The notes under the pieces were generated by a model. The model had not been told where the DNA came from and searched no databases. It worked only from the letters and a program-made list of their open reading frames with translations. This document shows positions 17,701-24,315 of a stretch of DNA of 31,072 bases, piece by piece (position 1 is the stretch's first letter; every line of letters begins with the position of its first letter). Source of the stretch: UBA1731 sp045595285 (GTDB lineage: Bacteria > Verrucomicrobiota > Kiritimatiellia > RFP12 > UBA1067); the NCBI GenBank assembly GCA_045595285.1, contig JAZOAC010000012.1, positions 1 to 31,072 of the forward strand. The letters are read 5' to 3'. A program made the position numbers and the translations under genes.

Positions 17701-18313
17701 TCTCGCGCGTCAGAGGGCGCTTGCGTACTTTAAGGAAAACGCTCTTGCAGAGAACATCGATATGCTGAGGATGTCTGTCGGCTTCGGCGAGGGTGGAGCC
17801 GTTTTCCAGCGCAAGACGACACGCATTCTTGATATCGATCTTTTCGATATGTCGCAGGGTACCCCGCAGGATCTCGTCTCGCTCTACAGCTGGTACGGCT
17901 GGGGGGAGATGCGCCGCGACTATTTCCCGTATGTCGCGGAGAAAACGCCGGCGAACGGCCTGAACTACCTGACGCTCTCCTTCCTGTCGATGGGGTCCGA
18001 CCTGCCGGACGCCGAAATCCGCGCACGTCTCGATGCGCTTGTGGCTCGGACGCTCGAGCGAAAAAAAGAGTGGCGCGACTGGCCGGCTATGGATTCGGGG
18101 AGTTTTATCGAATGGACGCTTCACAGGCTCTACCGCTCGCCGTATGTGACGGATTGCCGCGACGCGTTCGTGCACGACGCCGTGTACGACCCGAAGACGA
18201 AGACGGTGACTCTCGATGTCACTCCCGGTGAAAATTGCAGAATCGCGGTCGACGGAAAGCGGGTGACGATCGGATCGGCAGGGCGGCAGAAACTTCGTGT
18301 CACCGTGAAATAA
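14771..18313 (+). CDS. Large secreted protein, unrecognised family, paralog 2
   Basis: A 1180-residue paralog of the preceding gene, joined by an ATGA stop-start overlap and a good AAGGAG 11 bases before the start. It has a signal peptide (MKKMFFVCVACVFAIETVAA) and the same domain order. FAFDNED is near 204, GDSNETVRMI near 874, DMSQGTPQDL near 1026, MDSGSF near 1104 and TDCRDAFVHDA soon after. The N-terminal beta-sandwich has diverged most, while the amidotransferase-like and helical C-terminal parts remain clearly alignable. Two adjacent diverged copies suggest related but different substrates, or two subunits. Motif conservation in the C-terminal half marks the likely active site. It is the last gene of operon A, and no terminator hairpin is evident after it. 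Confidence 0.75.
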   Translation: MKKMFFVCVACVFAIETVAAGFWQPFRLNGGGADMHVESVDRESFFIRGKRTDKKVANPGCIAIGTLNQETWTNTRLAMSVRSENGRKVAVTVSLSFRRGKEAFTKSMKSFTVSGKGWRELSWSLDNDFALGDGSIKVFQAKVIAWMGSWASGEEGGVEVRNFRIAQSSDAVRSSRWIKGDRFVNVPAEKKSPPARSPDALAVYFAFDNEDVVPHPIKGWKGEVDPPQFGGFREIMLEHTDAKAYVETDLSRADVIVYSRCRPDSALASNIVAAVRERGVPLYAAGEVRDPEIDAILPCEIGREELEDLPRRERIVPGKGWLSGLSDAAFGIYRTIRAKDGAKTLLSFADGTPALVAGRCGKGVVMYNMLTIGSSLVPGKESPDAFFIRAIGWLSRRNLPERERAMQKPDAEGWYEGVGEGAIGHFGWNRGSELPVENLSSRFVVSKGESWYEMHVPREKPDVPRKMTFVCRNIDQMAFGGDVSVEGEKAYRIDASLAYPGIRWDIYRGTIEVFMRNQFSFVAVPGRDGIRISDFTTAAAKDIAVSDMSAPWILVYNGDFRDSPLLLVLQKRPAKVEVMRSGVSLEGLRIKAADRSVGVVVPTRIHGSAFVDTTKWTREIPSATLGRIREWVPRAFAYPIASREKFKIDEKAKRVRIRDEFSFLFCRDDWGTRPQKYAALPPVATLLAGRGTERGDVIVEVGEGAEDSRLVTRAGNLWIRPDSSIVEWSTPLFKPDLSFLPHVVGEAKVDAAANKDFSQGVKYSSGATPMNHKGQKFGRLRKGTSTHLNMHGILLGMGRCTPNPYIYSEENRRLLRRRLAWRLLEPLEVLQYKMAVAWRQEPFSGSRYTIYMDSPRRMANEFEPQEYGSKTIYGDSNETVRMIAHALQIAADRFGQSGLIKANWDAISRHVASYELFIDDWGILASGCLELGGSGSVDMLNGEFSCWMSFARLAEIAGDEPFRAQAFYRAARRMCPTLARQRALAYFKENALAENIDMLRMSVGFGEGGAVFQRKTTRILDIDLFDMSQGTPQDLVSLYSWYGWGEMRRDYFPYVAEKTPANGLNYLTLSFLSMGSDLPDAEIRARLDALVARTLERKKEWRDWPAMDSGSFIEWTLHRLYRSPYVTDCRDAFVHDAVYDPKTKTVTLDVTPGENCRIAVDGKRVTIGSAGRQKLRVTVK

Positions 18314-18335
18314 AAGTTGATATGTCAATTGACAT
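18314..18335 (+). promoter_or_regulatory. Operator of operon B, with an added half-site
   Basis: AAGTTGATATGTCAA (18314-18328) repeats the operon A site with one change, followed directly by an extra TTGACAT. The overlap forms a second perfect palindrome, ATGTCAATTGACAT (18322-18335). The first element ends 26 bases before the -10, exactly as in operon A. Confidence 0.7.
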
Positions 18336-18351
18336 GGCCGTTTTTCTTTAA

Positions 18352-18360
18352 TGCTAAAAT
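18352..18360 (+). promoter_or_regulatory. Extended -10 promoter of operon B
   Basis: TGCTAAAAT: TAAAAT at 18355-18360 with the extended TGn motif. The only -35-like hexamer, TTGACA at 18329, is 20 bases away and is part of the operator. The predicted start near 18367 leaves a leader of about 25 bases with a GGAGA ribosome site. Confidence 0.6.
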
Positions 18361-18391
18361 AATAAGCAAAAAAGCCAATGGAGACGATAGG

Positions 18392-20590
18392 ATGAAACGA
18401 TATTTCATGTCGGGCATTGCCGCGCTTGCGGCTTTAATCTGTCCTCTTTACTCGTTTGCAGATTCGTTTACAGGGCCGGGACTTTTCACGGATACGACAA
18501 AATGGAGCAACGGCAAACTCCCTGCCAACGCTGACAATGTTAATGTGTATATCAAGGGGCTTTGCGGTGCGACAAACGTGTCGGAACGGCTTGAAGGCGG
18601 AAGATGGTTTCATCTGGGATGCAATGCTTCCGGGTGGCTGGAAGTAAAGGACTGCGATTTTTATTTTAAAGATTTCCGCCTTGGGAAAGCAGGATATACG
18701 GGTATATACAGGCAAAACGGAGGTTCTCTTTGGTTATCGAGCGACTCTACGGCACTTGGATACGAGAGCGGGTATCTAGAGGCGGGGATGATTCTCGAAA
18801 ACGTCGCCGTGACTAACAAGGCGATCAAAATCGGAAACACGGCTCCGAAGAACAACTGTCGGGGGAGCGCCTACTTATCCGCGACAAATTCGTCGTTCAA
18901 GTCGTCCGGGATAATTTCGACGGCGAATGGCGGGTGCGGCATCTTTGACGACTGCCGGATAACGGGCGGATACTTGCGTCCGAGCAACGGATCGATCGCT
19001 TTGATCGGCAGTGTGTTCACCAGCGAAAGTGACGGGGCTCTTTATCTGGGAGCGTCGGCCGGCGGCGTCGGTACGCTTGCCGTCACCAATTCCGTTTTGA
19101 ATTTCGGAGAGAAAACCTATCTGGGCGGCGCCAATGGCGCCTGCGGTGAACTGGATCTGTCGGGATCGTTCTGGACGAACAAATATCAGGTGTATGTCGG
19201 CAGCGCCGCAGGATCGACAGGCATCGTCCGTTCGGCGAATTCAGTTTTGACCTTTAACCATGAAGGATATGTCGGGAATGGGAAAAACAGTTTCGGCGAA
19301 ATGGTTTTAGGCGGCGGAACCAAATTTAAAGTGGCAAGTTATTTTTACGTCGGCTACGGTTCGAATGCCGTCGGACGGCTTGTCTACGACGGCATGGATT
19401 GGGCGGACAATTCCGTGAGCCAATACCGTTTCGCCTATGAAGTTGATTCGATCGGCAGTGTCGTCTACAGAAACGTTGAGGGCCGCCGTCAATATCCGTT
19501 GGCGCACGTCTTCAGCGAAGCCAATACCAACGGCTATGCCGAAACGGTGTTTGACAATTCCCATTACTCCGCCGGGGCGTCCGCCTATTTTGGACAGACT
19601 AAGAGAAAAGCGCGCGTCTCGGTGGTGAACGGGGGAACGTTCGATGTCGTCAGCGACGATACCATTTGGATTCCGAATGCCGCGGGCGGCGACGTGCGTT
19701 TTTTTGTGACAAATTCGCCGCTTTTCCGCCTTCAGGCGAACGAGTTGAAGCACGAGAAGGGCCAAGCCCAGCTTCATCTGACGTTCCACGATTCGACGGC
19801 GCTGATCTGCACGAATTCGACATTCCTGATGGCGCAGGGGACCGGTTCGAAAGCGTCGATCACGCTTTCCGGCGCATCCTCGGTGCTGATCGATACGGTC
19901 AAGTGCTACACCGCGGGCGAGAGCGTGTTCGCGCTCAACGGCGGCACCTTGACCTTGGGCCGCGTGACCCAGGGCGTGCCCGTGTTCCAGTTCAACGGCG
20001 GTACGCTCAGGTCGAAATTGGAGACAAGTTCTTGGATTCCCGCCGCGTCCGACTGTACCGTTCTCGCGGGCGGTGCGGTGCTGGAGGCCAGCCACGCGAT
20101 GACGTTCCCCGCCGCTCTCGCGCACGGCGGGGAAGCGGCGAAAGACGGCGGTCTCGTGAAAAAAGGTGCCGGTACGCTGAAACTCACGGCGGCGGCGCAC
20201 AGCTTTACTGGCGACATCACGGTGGAGGACGGCGTTCTCGATCTGACGGCCATTTCCGGCTGGACGCTCGCCGCGGGGCAGAAGATCGGCGGCGCGGGAA
20301 CGCTGAAAGTCGCGCAAGGCTTCACGGCGGGTGGGATTTCTTATACGGCCGGACAGGGCGCGCCGCTGACGGTCGACGGCACGGTGACGTTCGCTCCCGG
20401 GAGCACCGTCACGCTCAAGGGGGTCGATGACGAGGCGGTTAAACGCAACTTCGTGCTTCTGCGGGCGTCGGCCGTCGAGGGGGGCGGAAATCTTTCCGTC
20501 GGCGGTCTTCCGGAAGGGTGGACCGTCAGGGTGAACGGGACCACCGTCCGGGCGGTCCACCCCAGCGGCCTGCGCCTGATCGTCAGGTGA
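18392..20590 (+). CDS. Secreted beta-helix protein with autotransporter-type strand repeat
   Basis: A 732-residue exported protein. The ATG at 18392 is chosen because it gives a signal peptide (MKRYFMSGIAALAALICPLY, cut near FADS) behind GGAGA; an upstream TTG would start inside the operator. The body is a run of short strand-turn repeats such as YVGxxxxxxGxLxLxGG and VGNGKNSFGEMVLGGGTKF, typical of right-handed parallel beta-helices. Near the C-terminus, VKKGAGTLKLT...FTGDITVEDGVLDLT is the autotransporter-associated beta-strand repeat. No outer-membrane barrel follows, and the chain ends in GLRLIVR. It probably is a surface or secreted glycan-binding or adhesive protein. It leads operon B, so it would be made together with the glycosidases. 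No catalytic motif is visible. Confidence 0.75.
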   Translation: MKRYFMSGIAALAALICPLYSFADSFTGPGLFTDTTKWSNGKLPANADNVNVYIKGLCGATNVSERLEGGRWFHLGCNASGWLEVKDCDFYFKDFRLGKAGYTGIYRQNGGSLWLSSDSTALGYESGYLEAGMILENVAVTNKAIKIGNTAPKNNCRGSAYLSATNSSFKSSGIISTANGGCGIFDDCRITGGYLRPSNGSIALIGSVFTSESDGALYLGASAGGVGTLAVTNSVLNFGEKTYLGGANGACGELDLSGSFWTNKYQVYVGSAAGSTGIVRSANSVLTFNHEGYVGNGKNSFGEMVLGGGTKFKVASYFYVGYGSNAVGRLVYDGMDWADNSVSQYRFAYEVDSIGSVVYRNVEGRRQYPLAHVFSEANTNGYAETVFDNSHYSAGASAYFGQTKRKARVSVVNGGTFDVVSDDTIWIPNAAGGDVRFFVTNSPLFRLQANELKHEKGQAQLHLTFHDSTALICTNSTFLMAQGTGSKASITLSGASSVLIDTVKCYTAGESVFALNGGTLTLGRVTQGVPVFQFNGGTLRSKLETSSWIPAASDCTVLAGGAVLEASHAMTFPAALAHGGEAAKDGGLVKKGAGTLKLTAAAHSFTGDITVEDGVLDLTAISGWTLAAGQKIGGAGTLKVAQGFTAGGISYTAGQGAPLTVDGTVTFAPGSTVTLKGVDDEAVKRNFVLLRASAVEGGGNLSVGGLPEGWTVRVNGTTVRAVHPSGLRLIVR

Positions 20591-20609
20591 TGAAAATGAA
20601 GGGGTGACG

Positions 20610-23279
20610 ATGACGACAAAAAAGAGTTTCGCGTTTCTGCTGGCCGGACTTCTCTCTTTCAGCCGCGCGGCGGCGTCCGGAGAGATCGTTCTCGGCGATT
20701 TCACGACGGAACGCTTCAAATACAGCAAGCTCCATCTTCAGGGTATTGCCTGCGACGAGACGGGAATCTATTACGGTTTCGCCGACGGCGTTACGAAAAC
20801 CGACTGGACGGGGAGGGTTCTGGCGCAGGGGGCGAGCGCCTACGGTTCGTCCGGGCATATCGGCGACGTGTGTCTTCATAACGGACTTCTCTATGCGACG
20901 AGTTGGCGGACCAAGCCGGGAACGGCGAAACCCGGCGGCGCGCCGGGATCTGAGAATTCCGGCAGAGAAGGTCTGATACAGGTTTTCAACGCCGCCGATC
21001 TTGCGATGGTTCCGGAGAAAAACAGAGTATTGCCGTATTCGACGGACGGGATCGAATTTTACGACGGGGCGTTTTGGATCGGACTGCCATATTCGGGGCC
21101 TTATCCGCATACGAACATGACAATCGCGGTCTGGAACGAGGATTTTTCCAAAGAGCTTTCTCGTCCCGTGCATTATTCGGACGGCACAAAACTCCTTTAT
21201 ACTATGCAGACTCTCGCTGAGATGGACGGCCTTCTCTGGCATGGTTGCTATGTCGACGAGAATTGGTACAGGGCCAGGAAACTTCCGGTGCCTGCGAACA
21301 GGACGTATCTAACGGACAAGATGGGGAATATCGTCTACGCGACATCCGTCTGGACGGCCACGGGAATCGCCATGGTGCCCGAATCGCTTTCCCGTGGTCG
21401 CCGGCTTATCATTACCGCTGGCGACGCGAAGTCGGGGGGAGCCCGTGTGGATGTCCGCTTTTGGGAATGGCTCAACGGAGAGCTTGTTCCCTACAGGCCG
21501 GTAAATTCGTTTTCCGGCGCGAGCGATCTGTTTTTCCTTTGCGAATCCTCGGCATACGGACTGACCCGTGACGATGAATGGCAACTTGGTCTCAAATACC
21601 GTGTCGGGCGGCCAGAGACAATATGCTCGACACTCGCAGACTCCATGCGCTGCGTGCGCAATGGATGCCTTGACGGATTCGCGGCGCGCACGGTCGCGTT
21701 GGCGGCGGGGGCTGCGGATGTGTCCGACGTCGCGCATGACGCTCTCGTCGCGCGAATGGAGGATCTTGTCCGGCTCGTGCGCGCGAAGCAGCCGTCGGCG
21801 AACATTCTCCTTGCCTCCGTCGCGGCCAATGATGACGTCAGAGGCGCACGACGCTTGAACCGGCGGCTCTACGCCCTCGCAAAAAAACACGGAGCGGACT
21901 TCATTGATTGCGTGCCGGATGAACTCTTCGCATACTGCGAGTCGCGCTCGCGCATACGTTACGGACGCTGGTTGAATAGTTATCACGATGCCATTGTGTA
22001 TAAAATCGGCCTCAAAGGAAAGCATCTCAAAAAGCCTTACACGACGATGGACGAGGCTATGGGGATCATTTCCAAAGTGCGCGATTATTCCGGCGGTATG
22101 CGTCAGATCGTCTATCTTTGCGGCTGGCAGTTTGATGGACATGATTCGAAATACCCGTCGTGGTCGCAGGTCGGTGAGCATGTGGATTACGCCGAAGAGA
22201 AAACGCCGCTTCTCGCGCTTAGGCGTTTCATCCGCGATGCACGCTCCCTTGGCGCCGACGTTTCGCTGCATGTCAACATGAACGATGCCTACACGAACGC
22301 CCCCGACTGGAAGGCCTATGTCGACGCCGACGCCGTCTGCCGCCGCAAGGACGGTTCTCTGCAGCCGTATCAAGTGTTCGACGGAGAACAGAGTTATCAG
22401 ATCAACCATGAGAAAGAATGGAATAGCGGGCTCGCGCGCAAGCGCATAGACGCGCTTCTTGATATGATTCCGGAATTGCTCGAGTCGAAGACGATACACA
22501 TCGATGCCTTTTTCGGAGACGCTTCGCCGTATCACGGGCTCGAATACAAGGATGATATGAAGTGGTGCGATAGAATTGTCGATTACTGGCGAGAGAAGGG
22601 AATGGACGTTACCACAGAGCTGTTGAGCGACGTGGATCAGATTGGATATTTTCCGATGGTCTACCACCATAATATCGACGAGCGCCACCGTGTCGCGGTA
22701 GATCAGCGCGTCCTGTGCGGCGGCGACGGCGAATGGAGCGTGCGTAATATGAATTTCTATTCGTTCGACGATGCCTGGAAAGCGCGCACTCCAGACGCCG
22801 GCGTGGTTTATCCGGAAGCGTGGGGAGAAGGTCATTTTGCGGATATACGCAGACATCGCATGGCGAACGACGAGACGTTTCTTTCGAAACTCGTGCGTAC
22901 GACGATGTTGAACGCTTGGTACAACAAGTTCCGCCCCGTCCGGCATACCGTCGATGCCGCTGTCTATCGTGTCGAATGGACGATGGATGTTCTTTCCGAG
23001 GTGCGGTTGTCGAATCGTCGGCTGACCGTGACGCAGCGGGGCTGGACGGTGGTGGAGAACGGGAATTATTTTCTCGATTATCCCGACGGAAAACTCGTCG
23101 TGTATTCGACGGACGGCGGTCGTTTGACGTTTATGCTGCCGCCGCTCCTGCAGTCGGAGCGTGTTTTTCGCGGTCGTACATGGCCGTCGGGGGAAAGCGT
23201 GCAGGCGGATAGTGAAGCGGGCCGGCTGACGCTTGAACTCCGAAAGGGGACGGCGGTTGTGCTTTTCCCCGAGGAATGA
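20610..23279 (+). CDS. GH101/GH129-like glycosidase with propeller and SGNH-like segments
   Basis: An 889-residue exported enzyme. ATG 20610 follows AAGGGG and starts a signal peptide; GTG at 20604 is too close to that site. Residues about 25-300 look like beta-propeller repeats. Residues about 305-440 resemble a degenerate SGNH/GDSL esterase: FFLCESSAYGLTRDDEW in place of the GDS block and GAAD (367-370) in place of GxND. The catalytic barrel begins near GWQFDGHDS (505-513), matching the GWQSEGHDS motif of endo-alpha-N-acetylgalactosaminidases. D632 (HIDAFFGD) and E670 (TTELLSD) are the likely nucleophile and acid/base. A C-terminal beta-sandwich follows. GH101/GH129 enzymes release O-glycans from serine or threonine. 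I am fairly sure of the clan, less of the exact family. Confidence 0.7.
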   Translation: MTTKKSFAFLLAGLLSFSRAAASGEIVLGDFTTERFKYSKLHLQGIACDETGIYYGFADGVTKTDWTGRVLAQGASAYGSSGHIGDVCLHNGLLYATSWRTKPGTAKPGGAPGSENSGREGLIQVFNAADLAMVPEKNRVLPYSTDGIEFYDGAFWIGLPYSGPYPHTNMTIAVWNEDFSKELSRPVHYSDGTKLLYTMQTLAEMDGLLWHGCYVDENWYRARKLPVPANRTYLTDKMGNIVYATSVWTATGIAMVPESLSRGRRLIITAGDAKSGGARVDVRFWEWLNGELVPYRPVNSFSGASDLFFLCESSAYGLTRDDEWQLGLKYRVGRPETICSTLADSMRCVRNGCLDGFAARTVALAAGAADVSDVAHDALVARMEDLVRLVRAKQPSANILLASVAANDDVRGARRLNRRLYALAKKHGADFIDCVPDELFAYCESRSRIRYGRWLNSYHDAIVYKIGLKGKHLKKPYTTMDEAMGIISKVRDYSGGMRQIVYLCGWQFDGHDSKYPSWSQVGEHVDYAEEKTPLLALRRFIRDARSLGADVSLHVNMNDAYTNAPDWKAYVDADAVCRRKDGSLQPYQVFDGEQSYQINHEKEWNSGLARKRIDALLDMIPELLESKTIHIDAFFGDASPYHGLEYKDDMKWCDRIVDYWREKGMDVTTELLSDVDQIGYFPMVYHHNIDERHRVAVDQRVLCGGDGEWSVRNMNFYSFDDAWKARTPDAGVVYPEAWGEGHFADIRRHRMANDETFLSKLVRTTMLNAWYNKFRPVRHTVDAAVYRVEWTMDVLSEVRLSNRRLTVTQRGWTVVENGNYFLDYPDGKLVVYSTDGGRLTFMLPPLLQSERVFRGRTWPSGESVQADSEAGRLTLELRKGTAVVLFPEE

Positions 23280-23303
23280 CGCTTGTGAAAGGGAAATGCC
23301 AGA

Positions 23304-24314
23304 ATGAACAGACGGGAATTTGTGACACTCGGCACAGCCAGTGCATTCGTCGGTGCGGCGGGAGCTTCTGCGGAAAAAGCACTCCGGCCGCGTCCGTGCG
23401 ATGCGTTCGATGCCGCGGTCGCGACGATCGACGCCACCACCCCGGGCGATGAGGTCGCGCGCAAGGATGCGTTGGCCGTGATACAACGCGAGATAGCGGC
23501 GATGGGGCGCAAGGAACCATATAATGCGTTTCTGCGCGGCGGGCTTGCCCTCCCTGCGGAAGAGGTGGCTGCCATTCACGCCGCTTATCCACCGCTCAAA
23601 TGGTACGATCATGCGTTTGATAAGGTTCTCCGAGAGTTTCAGGAGACGAAAGTTGACGGGGATATTCCGGCTGTGTGGTATGTCTACAACATGGGTATCG
23701 TTGTCAAAACGGCCGCAAGCGCGTTTTCTATTGATCTCTGCCACCGCAAAGCGCCGCATTTTGCACCGTTTCTCGATTTCGCGCTGATTACCCATAATCA
23801 CGGCGATCATTTCACGCAGGCGTTCGTCTCGGCGATGGGGCGAGCAAAGAAGCCCGTGATGAGCAATTTCATCTTGATGTGGGACAGTTACAGCCGGCTT
23901 GAACGGGAGACGAAAAAATTCAAGAATGTTACCGTCACCGGCATTGCGGCCGATCACAACAAACATCTCCCCAAGGCGGTGACATGTTTCGAATGCCGGA
24001 TGCCGAAGCGCGATGGAGGCGAATTCACGCTTTTCCATTCTGGCGACTGCTGCAGAGCCGACCACCTCGCTCCGTCGGTGAAGGAGCCGGACATTTATTT
24101 CGGGCATTGCGCCATAGGTCTGGATTTCAAGACGGCGTGGAAAACGACGATGCCCGCGAAACTGATGGTGCCTCTCCACCATCAGGAACTCGGGCATCTC
24201 GGCGGCCCGTGGAGGTGTGTTGGATTTGATCAGGAGCCGCGACATGTAATCAATGCGCTGCGTCCGTTAGGAGCGCGTGTCATGATGCCGGTGTGGGGCG
24301 ACAGGATTGTGTGA
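23304..24314 (+). CDS. Metallo-beta-lactamase-fold hydrolase, Tat-type leader
   Basis: A 336-residue protein with a twin-arginine-style leader (MNRREFVTLGTASAFVGAAG). Metal-binding residues are evident: H164-N-H166-G-D168-H169 in LITHNHGDHFTQAF, a later ligand in HSGDC, and PLHHQELG towards the C-terminus. This pattern belongs to the UlaG-like branch of the metallo-beta-lactamase superfamily, which includes lactonases. The residues before the core (about 30-110) are helical and unassigned. It sits 24 bases after the GH101-like gene and one base before the GH36 gene. It is probably a periplasmic hydrolase acting on a sugar lactone, phosphodiester or other small product. The substrate cannot be named. 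Confidence 0.8.
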   Translation: MNRREFVTLGTASAFVGAAGASAEKALRPRPCDAFDAAVATIDATTPGDEVARKDALAVIQREIAAMGRKEPYNAFLRGGLALPAEEVAAIHAAYPPLKWYDHAFDKVLREFQETKVDGDIPAVWYVYNMGIVVKTAASAFSIDLCHRKAPHFAPFLDFALITHNHGDHFTQAFVSAMGRAKKPVMSNFILMWDSYSRLERETKKFKNVTVTGIAADHNKHLPKAVTCFECRMPKRDGGEFTLFHSGDCCRADHLAPSVKEPDIYFGHCAIGLDFKTAWKTTMPAKLMVPLHHQELGHLGGPWRCVGFDQEPRHVINALRPLGARVMMPVWGDRIV

Positions 24315-24315
24315 T

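Noticed and set aside
16955..18328. 457-codon minus-strand ORF
   Set aside because: It is fully antisense to the second paralog, whose signal peptide and conserved motifs support the + strand.
18317..18391. Upstream TTG start for the beta-helix gene
   Set aside because: It would start inside the operator and put about 25 residues in front of a normal signal peptide; ATG 18392 has a ribosome site.
18392..20590. Classical type V autotransporter
   Set aside because: The passenger-type repeat is present, but no C-terminal outer-membrane barrel follows, so secretion by that route is not supported.
19307..20728. 473-codon minus-strand ORF
   Set aside because: It is antisense to the beta-helix gene and has no recognisable motifs or ribosome site.
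21309..24245. 978-codon minus-strand ORF
   Set aside because: It lies antisense to three well-supported + strand genes, shows no family motifs and results from GC-rich third positions.
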